Source: an uncultured Christensenella sp.
GTDB taxonomy: Bacteria; Bacillota; Clostridia; Christensenellales; Borkfalkiaceae
NCBI GenBank assembly: GCA_910579705.1
Contig: CAJTUI010000001.1
Coordinates: 62,001-126,000, forward strand
DNA: 64,000 nucleotides
Direction: 5' to 3'
In this document: positions 17,986 through 27,382 of the stretch, one piece after another
Layout: each line of letters begins with the position of its first letter
How positions within the stretch are numbered: the first letter of the stretch is position 1
Made by a program: the position numbers and the translations under genes
Notes under the pieces: generated by a model
Database searches by the model: none
The model's input: only the letters and a program-made list of their open reading frames with translations
What the model was told of the DNA's origin: nothing

Positions 17986-18837
17986 TCAGATGTCAACATT
18001 TCCGTATATACGTTTCATTTCAAGCGCGTCTTCCGCCTGCGTTCCCGCGGATTCGCTTACTATATACGGTTCGAGTTCCAGTTGTTTCAACGCGATTGCC
18101 AGCGGCCCGAACTCGGGGCCGTACACGGTATCCGCGAACGTGAGGTGCTTTATCTCGCCCTTGCCGCCGTACATTATCTTGGAGAAATGTACGTGGAAAT
18201 GTTTTACCCTTTCGTAACCCAGTTCCGAAATCATATATTGAAGGCGCGATTTATAATCTTCGACGGTTTTAAGGCTGCCGCCTTCCCTTGCGTTGATATG
18301 GCCGAAGTCTATCGCGGGAATAAACACTTTGTCAATCTTACAGAAATCAACCACCTCTTCGAGAGTGCCGACCTGAGCAAGCTTGCCCATAGTTTCGGGA
18401 CAAAAATACAAGTCGTCCAAACCGTTGAGATAGATATAATCTCTTAAAACTTTCAGCCTGTCGCAAGTAAGACTTACCGCCTGCCCGCGCGAAAGTTTGC
18501 CCTGCGCGGCAGGATGAAACACAACGCGCCTGCCGCCGAAAAGTTTAAGAAACTTAGCGCTGTTTAAAACGTAGTTATAAGATTTCTGCGCCGCCTCGTC
18601 GTCGGGATTTGCAAAGTTTATGAAGTACGGGGCGTGCACGCTCATTTCGACGCCCGCGTCTTTAAACGCCTGTCCTATAAGCTCAGCCTTGCCCTCGGAA
18701 AGGAGTATCCCCCTGCCGAACGAATACTCGTAGCAGTCCAGTCCCAGCCTTTTACAGTATTCGCCCGCCTCTTCGGTATGTTTATGTCCCGCGGCGTAAA
18801 AACTTTCTCCGTTGCCGCTCGGCCCGAATTTAATCAT
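17986..18837 (-). CDS. deoxyribonuclease IV / AP endonuclease 2 family TIM-barrel enzyme
   Basis: 283 residues, matching endonuclease IV (about 280). It cuts 5' to abasic sites in base excision repair. The trinuclear zinc ligands can be followed in order: H in SVHAPYF, H in VFHPAA, E in CPETMG, D and H in IDFGH, H in HFHVHFSK and E in VSESAG. The canonical middle motif is slightly altered (NFANPDDEA instead of NLASP). Its start overlaps the end of the DUF3267 gene by 8 bases. Confidence 0.9.
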   Translation of the reverse strand: MIKFGPSGNGESFYAAGHKHTEEAGEYCKRLGLDCYEYSFGRGILLSEGKAELIGQAFKDAGVEMSVHAPYFINFANPDDEAAQKSYNYVLNSAKFLKLFGGRRVVFHPAAQGKLSRGQAVSLTCDRLKVLRDYIYLNGLDDLYFCPETMGKLAQVGTLEEVVDFCKIDKVFIPAIDFGHINAREGGSLKTVEDYKSRLQYMISELGYERVKHFHVHFSKIMYGGKGEIKHLTFADTVYGPEFGPLAIALKQLELEPYIVSESAGTQAEDALEMKRIYGNVDI

Positions 18838-19471
18838 CTGACTTAACCCCGTCGTCGCAATCGCCGTTTTCGGTATCTGCGTTTTTCATAGCGTTCAATT
18901 CTTCCTCGGTAGCTACGCGGTAGACCGTCATTTCAATACCCGTATCCCGCACCAGAATATTTTTCGGATAAGTAAGCATTTTATAAGTGCAAAACATATC
19001 CCCGCTCGCGCCCGATACGTTGGCAATCTGTAAAACCCAGATTACCCAGAACCACATACCGCTATGGAAAAATACGTTCAGTACGGCGAATATGACGCCG
19101 AAAGTTATAAGCGGAGCGAGAGCGATGACTATATAACGCTTTTTATCGTAATATCCCGTAGAGCCGGCGTACGCCGCCCAGCCGCAAAAACCGAAATTGA
19201 TTTTCGCTTTTAAAAACGCGTACATAAACAATCCGTGCACGGCTTCGTGGAGAATGATATAAACTACAAATCCCACTATTAATACCGCCAAGGCGATAAA
19301 CGGCTCGTATGAATTTCCGGTAAACGAAAAATCTATGAAATAGCCTGCGACCAGCATAACGACCAAAATAACAAGGGATATGCCCTGCACAATCCAGAAT
19401 TGTTTTTTATTGTTTTTCAGGTCGATTTTATCGTGGAATATATAATTTTCCGGCAATTCTTTATGACACAT
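18830..19471 (-). CDS. DUF3267 putative zinc metalloprotease, membrane protein
   Basis: 213 residues with about four membrane segments (about 27-45, 57-75, 111-130 and 134-152). H75-E76-x-x-H79 (HEAVHG) lies at the end of the second segment, and GASGDM after the fourth can supply an acidic ligand, as in site-2-protease-like zincins. The C-terminal tail is acidic and cytoplasmic. Substrate unknown. Placed directly after ribF (2 bases) and overlapping the endonuclease IV start, so it is part of the long operon. Confidence 0.82.
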   Translation of the reverse strand: MCHKELPENYIFHDKIDLKNNKKQFWIVQGISLVILVVMLVAGYFIDFSFTGNSYEPFIALAVLIVGFVVYIILHEAVHGLFMYAFLKAKINFGFCGWAAYAGSTGYYDKKRYIVIALAPLITFGVIFAVLNVFFHSGMWFWVIWVLQIANVSGASGDMFCTYKMLTYPKNILVRDTGIEMTVYRVATEEELNAMKNADTENGDCDDGVKSDD

Positions 19472-19473
19472 AT

Positions 19474-20373
19474 TTATACCTTGAGTTTGGCCTGTTTCAA
19501 ATCGAGTTTCAACTGCGCTTGAAGTTCTTCCACAGACTCGAATTTGACTATTTCCCTTATGTACTCAATAAACTCGACGGTAACGCTCCTGCCGTACAGC
19601 GTGCCGATAAATCCGTCGAGATGGGCTTCGAGGACGGAGCTCTGCTCGTTAAACGTGGGTCTGGGGCCGTAATTGGCTATGCCGATAAACTCCTCGTCGC
19701 CGACAAGGCATTTTACCTTGTAAACGCCCTTTTTGACCTCCATTTTATCAACGGGGTAACGCATATTCACGGTAGGGAAACCCACTACTTTTTTACCGCG
19801 GTTAGCGCCCTCGATTACAAAACCCGTAACCGAATAATTTCTGCCGAGCAACGCGCCCGCCTTGACGAGGTTTCCGACCTCGATACAGTTTTTAATCAGC
19901 GTCGTGCTTACTTTTTCCCCTACGTAAGTCACGTCTTTGACCTGCATATACCATACGCCGTTTTCTTCGTCCTCGGCATAAGCTTTGAGCGTGGACGACT
20001 TGCCCTTCGCGTCGAAACCGTAACGGAAATCTCTGCCGCTCATATACGCTTTGACGTTGAGTTTCTGCTCGATATTTTCAAGAAACTCGCTCGCCGTAGT
20101 CTTTTTGAACTCTTCCGTATAGTCTATCAAGAGAATAAATTTTACGTTGAATTGTTCAAGTAATTTTTGTCTTTCTTCGAAAGTGGCTACCTGTCTTCCG
20201 CCCTTGCCTTCCTTAAACATCATTACACCCAAATCAAGACCGTTGATTTTTGCCTGTAACTTTGCTTTCTTCAAAAGCTCCGCGTGACCGATATGTATCG
20301 AATCGAAACAGCCCAGAACGAGCAAACAGGGGAATGCGTACTCGTCTTCATTATACTTGATAATCTCTAACAT
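19474..20373 (-). CDS. ribF: bifunctional riboflavin kinase / FAD synthetase
   Basis: 299 residues. N-terminal nucleotidyltransferase domain with LVLGCFDSIHIGHAELL (normally GxFDGxHxGH; here the glycine after D is S, a mild deviation) and C-terminal flavokinase with VVGFPTVNM and GVYKVKC. It makes FMN and FAD from riboflavin in the cytoplasm. Its first 7 bases overlap truB, as usual in the infB cluster of Firmicutes. Confidence 0.97.
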   Translation of the reverse strand: MLEIIKYNEDEYAFPCLLVLGCFDSIHIGHAELLKKAKLQAKINGLDLGVMMFKEGKGGRQVATFEERQKLLEQFNVKFILLIDYTEEFKKTTASEFLENIEQKLNVKAYMSGRDFRYGFDAKGKSSTLKAYAEDEENGVWYMQVKDVTYVGEKVSTTLIKNCIEVGNLVKAGALLGRNYSVTGFVIEGANRGKKVVGFPTVNMRYPVDKMEVKKGVYKVKCLVGDEEFIGIANYGPRPTFNEQSSVLEAHLDGFIGTLYGRSVTVEFIEYIREIVKFESVEELQAQLKLDLKQAKLKV

Positions 20374-21215
20374 AATTTTGTCCTAACCTTTAAAATGTTG
20401 TCTTTTACTTCGGCAAGCCCGTAAAACGGGCCGTCTGTACGATAAATTTTATAAATGCCGCCCTTCAAACCGCTTTTCACGGCCAAGCCGTTAAACAGCT
20501 TTATGTCCTCCGCCGCGGACGGCCGAATGCTTTCGTACGGAAGAACTTCGTCTGTGGGTATTATGTATCCGCCGATATTCTCAGGCGTAAGAATTTCAGT
20601 TTTAACCGCCTTTTCAAGGCCGAAAATACCGCTCTGAGTGCGCACCAGCCCGCTCATAACCGCGCAGGTTCCGAGCATTTTACCCAAATCCCTTGCAATC
20701 GAACGGATATAAGTTCCGCCGCCGCACTCTATTTCAAACGAATAAGAATTATCGGATACTTTTTTTATCAGTTTAACGTCGTATATGTTTACGCATTTGG
20801 GCGGCAGTTCGAAATCCACGCCCGCCCGCGCCAGTTCGTAACCGCGTTTCCCGTTCACGTTCTTTGCGCTGTATCTGGGCGGCGTCTGCATAACCTCCCC
20901 GCAAAGCGAAGGTAAAGCTTTGACAATATCCTCTTCGGACGGCACGTAACCGCCGCGAACGGTGATTTCGCCCGTTGTATCGAGCGTGTCGCTGTCCTCG
21001 CCGAAAACGAAAGTAGCGACATATTTTTTCCGCTTGTCCAGAAAATAATCGAAAAGTCTTGCGGCGTTGCCCAAAGCAATCGGCAATACCCCGCTCGCCA
21101 TCGGGTCGAGCGTGCCCATATGCCCGCAAGCCGTTCCCGTAAGCCGCTTTATGATATTGACTTCGCGCGCGGAGCTGACCCTTTCGGCCTTGTCTATAAC
21201 TATGAAACCCGTCAT
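20367..21215 (-). CDS. truB: tRNA pseudouridine(55) synthase
   Basis: 282 residues. Catalytic motif GTLDPMASGVLP (Asp in LDP at about 37) and the KKYVATFVFG and GGTYIRSIARDLG blocks define TruB, which makes pseudouridine 55 in the T loop of tRNAs. A short PUA-like tail ends in TKLC. Overlaps nrnA upstream by 4 bases and ribF downstream by 7. Confidence 0.97.
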   Translation of the reverse strand: MTGFIVIDKAERVSSAREVNIIKRLTGTACGHMGTLDPMASGVLPIALGNAARLFDYFLDKRKKYVATFVFGEDSDTLDTTGEITVRGGYVPSEEDIVKALPSLCGEVMQTPPRYSAKNVNGKRGYELARAGVDFELPPKCVNIYDVKLIKKVSDNSYSFEIECGGGTYIRSIARDLGKMLGTCAVMSGLVRTQSGIFGLEKAVKTEILTPENIGGYIIPTDEVLPYESIRPSAAEDIKLFNGLAVKSGLKGGIYKIYRTDGPFYGLAEVKDNILKVRTKLC

Positions 21216-22174
21216 AAATTCTGGTATACCGCGTAAGTAATCTTTTCTATAACTTCTTCAAGCTCGCCCGAGAGCATACAGCCGCTTGCAAGTATATGCC
21301 CGCCGCCGCCGAATTTGGACGCCACGGCGTTTACGTTGACAGTACCCTTACTTCTAAGTGAAATTTTATAGAGCCGTTTCTTGACTTCCATCATAGACAC
21401 GGAAACTTCCACCCCGTCCACAGTTAAAGGGAAATCCACAAACCCTTCGGTCAGGCTTTTGTCCGCGCCCGTCGCCGCAAGATCTTCCTGCGTGGTGACT
21501 ATTACGGCAAGCTTATCTTCGAGCGCGAAACGCATTCCGTTCATAACCCGCCCGCAGAGCACCGCGCGCTCCTTGGGCTGGCGGGAATACATATTGTAAT
21601 TTATCGCATTGACGTCCGCGCCTTTCGAACGCAGCAGCGCGGCAGTTTTAAACGTCTTTTCGCTAACGTCGCAATGTGTGAAATTACCGCTGTCGGTTAT
21701 CAGCCCTAGCATAAGCAAGTCGGCTATTTCCCGAGTTATTTCATACCCCGCGGCCGTAAGCACCTCCGTCAACAGTTCGCAACTTGCGGGGCACTCGTAA
21801 ACGTAATTATATTTTGCAAAACCCTTGTTGGATATATGGTGGTCGATGTTAACCGTTGTTCCGCCGAACGCCGAAAAATCTTCGCCGAACGCGCCCATAC
21901 GCGCCGCGTCTGCGCAATCGATTGAAATAAAAGTGTCGAACTTTGTTTTCGGGAGCACGCGCGAAACGCTTTTCATCGCGGGCATAAACATAAACTTTTC
22001 GGGGACTGCGTCCTCGCAACACATAACGGCGCTTTTACCCGCGTTGTTTAGCGCCGCGGTCAGCGCAAGCCCCGCGCCCAGAGCGTCGCCGTCGGGGCGG
22101 GCGTGACAAAACACCGCTACGATCTTTGATTTGTCGAGTTGTTTAACAATTTCCGTCAAACCGCTATTAATCAT
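21212..22174 (-). CDS. nrnA: bifunctional oligoribonuclease / pAp phosphatase, DHH family
   Basis: 320 residues. DHH motif in VNIDHHISN (about 112), first metal Asp in CHARPDGDALG, and the DHHA1 motif GGGHILASGC near 297. NrnA degrades nanoRNA and converts pAp to AMP. The operon position between rbfA and truB is the standard Firmicutes one. Overlaps rbfA by 8 bases. Confidence 0.96.
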   Translation of the reverse strand: MINSGLTEIVKQLDKSKIVAVFCHARPDGDALGAGLALTAALNNAGKSAVMCCEDAVPEKFMFMPAMKSVSRVLPKTKFDTFISIDCADAARMGAFGEDFSAFGGTTVNIDHHISNKGFAKYNYVYECPASCELLTEVLTAAGYEITREIADLLMLGLITDSGNFTHCDVSEKTFKTAALLRSKGADVNAINYNMYSRQPKERAVLCGRVMNGMRFALEDKLAVIVTTQEDLAATGADKSLTEGFVDFPLTVDGVEVSVSMMEVKKRLYKISLRSKGTVNVNAVASKFGGGGHILASGCMLSGELEEVIEKITYAVYQNL

Positions 22175-22532
22175 CGTTCTCCGTATCCAGTCCGTTCAAA
22201 ATTTTATCTATTCTGGAACCGTATTCCATACTTCCGTCAAGGTGGAACCTGAGTTCGGGAACCGTTCTCAGATGCATAACCATAGCCAGCTCGTGCCTGA
22301 TAAAGCCGGCGTTGTTTTTTATGATTTCGAAACTGTTTCTGCTCTTTGCCTCGTCAGTATCGAAAATGCTTACGTAAATTTTCGCGCTTTTAAGGTCGGG
22401 GGCAACGTCTGCCGCCGTCACGCTTATTATAGCGCTGAGCTCGGGAAATTTATTCCTGAGTTTGTTTGATATAACCGACGAAATTTCTTTTTGAAATTCG
22501 CCCGAAAGTCTTTCGCCTCTCGTTCCTTTCAT
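22167..22532 (-). CDS. rbfA: 30S ribosome-binding factor A
   Basis: 121 residues, a single KH-like domain: RLSGEFQKEISSVI at the N-terminus, AKIYVSIF and the C-terminal LRFHLDGSMEYGSRID are typical. It assists late 16S rRNA maturation. It follows infB by 18 bases; the small ylxP gene often found between them is absent. Confidence 0.96.
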   Translation of the reverse strand: MKGTRGERLSGEFQKEISSVISNKLRNKFPELSAIISVTAADVAPDLKSAKIYVSIFDTDEAKSRNSFEIIKNNAGFIRHELAMVMHLRTVPELRFHLDGSMEYGSRIDKILNGLDTENDD

Positions 22533-22550
22533 TTAATACCTCTGATTTTA

Positions 22551-25097
22551 TCAGCCAGCCGCAATTTGCTCGATAAGATAACACTCTATAATATCGCCGA
22601 TTTTTATGTCGTTAAAACCTTCGATTGCGCAACCGCACTCGAAACCGAACGAAACTTCTTTAACGTCGTCTTTAAAGCGTTTAAGCTGCTGAACGTTGCC
22701 TTCGACGATGAGCACGTTTTCCCTGTATATGCGCAGTTTGCCGCCGCGGACGATTTTTCCGTCCAGAACGTAACAACCCGCAATATTGCCCACGCCCGTG
22801 ATTTTAAAGGTCTGGCGTACTTCGCACTTGCCGAGATAAACTTCGTGATACTTGGGCGCGAGCATACCTTTGAGCGCGGCCTCCATATCGTCGAGCAGGT
22901 CGTATATTATGCGGTAGCTCCTGACGTCCACCTTGCTTCTTTCCGCAAGCGTTTTTGCCTTGGTGTCGGGACGAACGTTGAAACCGAGTATAATCGCGTT
23001 GGACGAGTCTGCAAGCATTACGTCCGTCTCGGTAATCGCGCCGGCGCCGCTGTGGATAACTTTAACCTGAACTTCTTCGTTCGAGAGCTTGACGACCGAT
23101 TGTTTCACCGCCTCTACCGAGCCCTGAACGTCGCCTTTGATTATAAGGTTAAGCGTTTTGAGATTGCCGTCCGCAATCATACCAAACATCTCTTCGAGAG
23201 AAACCTTGGACGCGGCTTTGACCATTGCGTCGCTGACCTTTCTCTTTCTCTCGTCCATAACCTCTTTCATAAGTCCCTGCGACACCGCAAAAATCGAGTC
23301 GCCCGAGTTGGGAACTTCTTCGAGGCCGAGTACGTTGACCGCCATTGACGGGCCGGCCTCCTTGACGGTTTTGCCCGTATCGTCTATCATAGCGCGCACT
23401 CTGCCCGTAACCGTGCCCGAAATTATGTTGTCGCCCGTGCGGAGCGTTCCGTTCTGCACAAGCACCGTGGCGACGGGGCCCTTGCCCTTGTCGAGGCGAG
23501 CCTCTATAACGACGCCGCGCGCCTCTCTTGCGGGATTTGCGAGAAGTTCTTTCATTTCCGCAAGAAGAAGGAGGTTTTCAAGCAGGTTTTCAATGCCTTC
23601 GCCCGTCTTACAGGAAATAGGACAGAGCACCGTGTCGCCGCCCCATTCCTCGGGCACGAGTCCGTAGTTTGTTAAATCCTGCTTAACTCTCTCTATGTTT
23701 GCGCCGACCTTATCCATTTTATTTACGGCGACGATAATCTGTACGCCCGCCGCTTTCGCGTGGTTAATCGCCTCGACAGTCTGCGGCATAACGCCGTCGT
23801 CCGCGGCAACCACAAGGATAACGAAGTCGGTTACCTGCGCGCCGCGTGCACGCATAGCCGTGAACGCCTCGTGTCCGGGCGTATCTATAAACGTAATACC
23901 CTTATCCTTGACCCTGACGGTATACGCGCCTATATGCTGGGTAATGCCGCCCGCCTCTCCCGCGGCGGCGTTGGATTTTCTTATATAGTCCAAAAGAGAA
24001 GTCTTGCCGTGGTCTACGTGGCCCATAACGGTAACGACGGGCGCGCGCGGAACGAGGCTTTCGATTTCTTCGACCGTGTCCGCCTGTTTTTCAAACAACA
24101 CTTCTTCCGCCGTCTTTTCGGGCTTGTATTCGAGCTCTATCCCGAGCCCTGCGGCAAGCAACGCGGCGGTATCGTAATCTATGGACTCGTTTACGGTCTT
24201 CATAATGCCCTCTTTAAACAGGCGCTTTGTAATTTCAACCGCGGAAATACCGAGTTTTTCGGACAGCGTTTTCAAAGGAATATCGTTAGTAGTTACGACC
24301 GCGCGTTCGATTTTGATTGCCTGAGAGTTAAGCTGTTTCTTGTCCTTCTTTACGCGCAGTTTCCTGTAACCGCTCTTGTTTTCGTCGAAATCTTCTATAC
24401 TGGCGCCCTGCTGTTTCTGCAAAGTACGCTTGGAAACAGAACGCTTTTCCTTATCCACGTACGTTCTGTCGAAACTCTGTTTCTTCTTGTCGGGCCCGAA
24501 ATTCTTGTTTTTGGCAGGCTGAGCCGCGGGCGCGGCGGCAGGAGCCGAAGCGCCCGTAAACTTACCCGCAGGTCTGGGAGGACGGTTCGCCTGATTTGCC
24601 GCGTTGTTGAACGCGGGGCCGTTGCCGCGGACGGGTCTGTTGTCCTGACGGGGCGGCCTGTTGTCGCGGTTGACGAACGTTTTGTTTTCCGTTCTTACGG
24701 GAGGACGCCTGTCATCCGTGCGCTGCTGTACGACGGGCTGGGGTTTGTCGCGCCTTATTTCCGTTTTTACTGCTTCCGCGGGCTTTTCTTCCTTCTTTTC
24801 GGGAGCGGGCTCGGGCGCTTTTTCCGCTGCGGTTTTTGCGGCAAGCGCGGCCTCTTCCGCGGCTTTCTGCGCGGCCTCCGCCTCGCGGCGTGCATTTTCT
24901 TCCGCTGCCAATTTTTCCGCGGCGAGCCTCTCTTCCTCTAATTTTTTTGCCTGCTTGGCATTTTCAAGTTCCACAAGCCTCTTCATTATGTCGGAGGCGT
25001 TCTTTTCCGCCGCGCCTATTTTACGCGTAAGCTCGGCGACGATACCGTCAGTAATCAATTTTCCTATATTTTCGATATTCTCGTATTTTTTTGCCAT
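22551..25097 (-). CDS. infB: translation initiation factor IF-2
   Basis: 848 residues. N-terminus 30-110 is an A/E/K-rich predicted coiled coil, about 110-230 a basic P/R/N/Q-rich low-complexity stretch, then the IF2_N domain and the GTPase: G1 GHVDHGKTS, G3 DTPGHEAF, G4 NKMD, followed by domains II-IV ending GDIIECYLIEQIAAG. It places initiator tRNA on the 30S subunit. Third-to-last of the rimP-nusA-rnpM-ylxQ-infB core. Confidence 0.98.
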   Translation of the reverse strand: MAKKYENIENIGKLITDGIVAELTRKIGAAEKNASDIMKRLVELENAKQAKKLEEERLAAEKLAAEENARREAEAAQKAAEEAALAAKTAAEKAPEPAPEKKEEKPAEAVKTEIRRDKPQPVVQQRTDDRRPPVRTENKTFVNRDNRPPRQDNRPVRGNGPAFNNAANQANRPPRPAGKFTGASAPAAAPAAQPAKNKNFGPDKKKQSFDRTYVDKEKRSVSKRTLQKQQGASIEDFDENKSGYRKLRVKKDKKQLNSQAIKIERAVVTTNDIPLKTLSEKLGISAVEITKRLFKEGIMKTVNESIDYDTAALLAAGLGIELEYKPEKTAEEVLFEKQADTVEEIESLVPRAPVVTVMGHVDHGKTSLLDYIRKSNAAAGEAGGITQHIGAYTVRVKDKGITFIDTPGHEAFTAMRARGAQVTDFVILVVAADDGVMPQTVEAINHAKAAGVQIIVAVNKMDKVGANIERVKQDLTNYGLVPEEWGGDTVLCPISCKTGEGIENLLENLLLLAEMKELLANPAREARGVVIEARLDKGKGPVATVLVQNGTLRTGDNIISGTVTGRVRAMIDDTGKTVKEAGPSMAVNVLGLEEVPNSGDSIFAVSQGLMKEVMDERKRKVSDAMVKAASKVSLEEMFGMIADGNLKTLNLIIKGDVQGSVEAVKQSVVKLSNEEVQVKVIHSGAGAITETDVMLADSSNAIILGFNVRPDTKAKTLAERSKVDVRSYRIIYDLLDDMEAALKGMLAPKYHEVYLGKCEVRQTFKITGVGNIAGCYVLDGKIVRGGKLRIYRENVLIVEGNVQQLKRFKDDVKEVSFGFECGCAIEGFNDIKIGDIIECYLIEQIAAG

Positions 25098-25102
25098 ATA
25101 TT

Positions 25103-25426
25103 TTATTCACCGCCTCCGGTATATAATTCGTAGTCGCCGTCTTCGCTGTTTAATATCGCCGCGGCAAGGCTTTTATCCCTTATCGCCGCAAGCCTGCAAA
25201 GAGGTTTGTTGACAAGCCGTTCGAAATCGCCCTTGCACACAATAAGCGGACAGGCGAATTTTTCTTTGAACTTCAACGCGTATCTGATTGTGTTTTTTGC
25301 CGCTTTACCGTCCATTATAAGCAGGTATACGCCGCCTTTAAGCGTTGCAATCGCGTTCGAGCCGAGCGTTATCTTTCTGGCCCTGAAACAAAAACCGACG
25401 TAAGAGCTTACTTTACTTTGACCCAA
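25103..25426 (-). CDS. ribosomal L7Ae/L30e-like protein (YlxQ type)
   Basis: 107 residues with the start placed at TTG 25426 (M-G-Q-S-K-V-S-S). A strong GAGGAGGAG ribosome binding site, itself part of the end of rnpM, stands about 7 bases before that TTG; the longer frame would overlap rnpM by 59 bases. The L7Ae fold is shown by GFCFRARKITLGSNA, a kink-turn binding type start, and AAKNTIRYALKF. YlxQ-like proteins bind kink-turn RNA; a precise role is not established here. It overlaps rnpM by 14 bases in another frame. Confidence 0.88.
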   Translation of the reverse strand: MGQSKVSSYVGFCFRARKITLGSNAIATLKGGVYLLIMDGKAAKNTIRYALKFKEKFACPLIVCKGDFERLVNKPLCRLAAIRDKSLAAAILNSEDGDYELYTGGGE

Positions 25427-25682
25427 AGTACTCCTCCTCGATTGCCGTATAAATCTCCGCGTCGACCGCACAGGAAAAAACCTTGTTTAACAGCCGATAT
25501 TTGCCGAGTTTTCTTATACATTCGGGATTATCGCAGATATACGCGCCCCTGCCCGCGGCTTTCGAAGAAAAATCGAGAAAAATCTTCCCCTCGCCGTCCT
25601 TTACGACGCGGAGCATACTCCTCTTTTCTTTAAGCTCTCTGCACGCGATGCACATTCTCAACGGTATTCTTTTTTCCGACAT
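25413..25682 (-). CDS. rnpM: YlxR family RNA-binding protein, RNase P modulator
   Basis: 89 residues. Family motifs: R-M-C-I-A-C-R near the N-terminus (the CxxC) and GRGAYICDNPECI at about 43-55. The B. subtilis homologue is reported to bind and modulate RNase P RNA. Directly after nusA (4 bases), as in all Firmicutes. Confidence 0.93.
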   Translation of the reverse strand: MSEKRIPLRMCIACRELKEKRSMLRVVKDGEGKIFLDFSSKAAGRGAYICDNPECIRKLGKYRLLNKVFSCAVDAEIYTAIEEEYFGSK

Positions 25683-25686
25683 TTTA

Positions 25687-26781
25687 TCAGGTTAAATCTC
25701 CGTTGTCTTCGTCTTTCGGCGTATCAACGCCGAGTTTCTGCGCCGCCGACTCTGTCTTTACGTCTATCTTCCAGCCCGTAAGCCTTACCGCAAGACGCGC
25801 GTTCTGTCCGTCTTTGCCTATCGCAAGCGAAAGCTTGTCGTCTGGCACCACCGCCATAGCCGTCTTGTCCTCGCCGATTTGGGTTACGGAAATGACCTTT
25901 GCGGGCGAAAGCGCTTTCGCGATAAATTCGAGCGGGTTTTCAGACCAAGGTATAATATCTATTTTTTCGCCTTTAAGCTCGTCGACTATCGCGTTGACAC
26001 GTGCGCCCTTATTGCCCACGCACGCACCGATAGCGTCCACGCGCGGGTCCTCGGAGTAGATAGCGATTTTCGTCCTCGCGCCGGCCTCGCGGCTGATTTC
26101 CTTTATGGTAACCGTGCCCTGCTTGATTTCGGGCACTTCTTCTTCGAAAAGCTTTCTCACAAGCCCTGCGGACGAACGGCTGACAAGAACCTGCGCGCCG
26201 CGGAAATTGTTTTTAACGCGCTTTACAAACACTTTGATTTTATCGTTAACGTTATACTGCTCGCCGGGGACCTGGTCTGTGGGGAGCATAAGGCCTTCCA
26301 CCTGTCCCTTGCCGAGCTCGATATAAACGTTTTTGGCGTCTATCTTGCGAACTACGCCTACAAGCAACTCGCCTTCCTTATCGGAGAACTCGCTGACCGC
26401 CGCGTCGCGCTCGGTTTCATGGAGCTTTTGCAAAATAACCTGTTTGGCGGTCTGCGCGGCTATACGGCTGAAATCCTTGGGAACGAACTTTTCCGTAGCC
26501 CTGTCGCCTATCTTATAGCTCTTTTTAATCTTCTGCGCGTCTTCCAGACTGATTTCGTTTTCCCTGTCGAGCACTTCTTCAACAACCGTTTTGACGGTGA
26601 AGAACTCGATGGAGCCCTTTTCGGGATTGGTCTTTATTTCAACCGTGCCCACGGAACCCGCGTACTGCTTTTTGCAGGCGGCAACAAGCGCGTTTTCAAG
26701 AGCTTCCAAAAATACCTGACGGGGAATTCCCTTATCGCTTTCCAGTGCCGCGAGCGCGGCGAAAAAGTCTTTGTTTATCAT
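25687..26781 (-). CDS. nusA: transcription elongation/termination factor NusA
   Basis: 364 residues. NTD (1-125), S1 domain (VVRKIDAKNVYIELGKGQVEG), and two KH domains (GACVGNKGARVNAIV and LAIGKDGQNARLAVRL). No C-terminal acidic repeats, as normal for Firmicutes. Regulates pausing, termination and antitermination with RNA polymerase. Confidence 0.98.
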   Translation of the reverse strand: MINKDFFAALAALESDKGIPRQVFLEALENALVAACKKQYAGSVGTVEIKTNPEKGSIEFFTVKTVVEEVLDRENEISLEDAQKIKKSYKIGDRATEKFVPKDFSRIAAQTAKQVILQKLHETERDAAVSEFSDKEGELLVGVVRKIDAKNVYIELGKGQVEGLMLPTDQVPGEQYNVNDKIKVFVKRVKNNFRGAQVLVSRSSAGLVRKLFEEEVPEIKQGTVTIKEISREAGARTKIAIYSEDPRVDAIGACVGNKGARVNAIVDELKGEKIDIIPWSENPLEFIAKALSPAKVISVTQIGEDKTAMAVVPDDKLSLAIGKDGQNARLAVRLTGWKIDVKTESAAQKLGVDTPKDEDNGDLT

Positions 26782-26820
26782 ACAAATCTCCTGTTATTTT
26801 ACGTTATATACGTTCCGAAA

Positions 26821-27279
26821 TTATTCGAATTTTATTGCTTTGTTTATTTTTGCTATTTTGTTGCGGCTTATTTTAAGCTCCTCGCGGCCGATTTTGACCG
26901 TCACGGAATTTTCGTCGAAGTCGGTAAGAACGCCTTCGAGATACTTCTTGCCTTTAAGCGGCGCGTACAGCTTGATTTCCACTTCTTTGTTTAAATTACG
27001 CTCGAAATCCCTCTGCGTTTTAAAAGGGCGGTCAAGCCCGGGGCTTGAAACGTTGAACGTGTACGGTGACCCGCCCGACGGGTCAAGCCCGTCCAACGGC
27101 TCGTTAATCGCGTTATGGAACTTCTCGCAGGTATCGAGGTCGACCCCGCCCTCGGTTTCGATATAGACGGTAAGCGTGTCCGTGCGGTTGTCGAACTCCA
27201 CGTCGACAATCTCTATATTCATATCCGCCGCGATTTTTTGCGATAAAGCGCGTATTTCATCGAGTGATTTTAATTGCAT
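26821..27279 (-). CDS. rimP: ribosome maturation factor RimP
   Basis: 152 residues starting at ATG 27279 (M-Q-L-K-S), chosen because AAGGGGA stands three bases upstream and the frame extension contains no family sequence. N-terminal alpha/beta domain with ETEGGVDLDTCEKF and SSPGLDRPFK, C-terminal SH3-like domain. It assists 30S assembly. 39 bases precede nusA. Confidence 0.95.
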   Translation of the reverse strand: MQLKSLDEIRALSQKIAADMNIEIVDVEFDNRTDTLTVYIETEGGVDLDTCEKFHNAINEPLDGLDPSGGSPYTFNVSSPGLDRPFKTQRDFERNLNKEVEIKLYAPLKGKKYLEGVLTDFDENSVTVKIGREELKISRNKIAKINKAIKFE

Positions 27280-27297
27280 AAATCCCCTTATATAACT

Positions 27298-27323
27298 ATT
27301 GAGTGCCCTTAAAGGCACTCAAT
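27298..27323 (-). repeat. inverted repeat in front of rimP
   Basis: Perfect 10-bp arms ATTGAGTGCC/GGCACTCAAT with a 6-base loop, between the exonuclease gene and rimP. There is no T tail, so it is more likely an RNA-processing or attenuator stem than a full terminator. Confidence 0.55.
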
Positions 27324-27382
27324 CTTAGGTTTTAGATTAAGGTTGAGTTTATTTTACCATATTCAATTTCAAAAAGCAAGCT

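Noticed and set aside
23760..24941. A 393-codon open frame on plus opposite infB
   Set aside because: It lies wholly antisense to the strongly supported infB gene, has no family motifs and arises from codon bias of the real gene.
25427..25471. Longer N-terminus for the YlxQ-like protein starting at 25471
   Set aside because: It would overlap rnpM by 59 bases and adds an arginine/serine-rich stretch unlike the family; TTG 25426 has a strong ribosome binding site.
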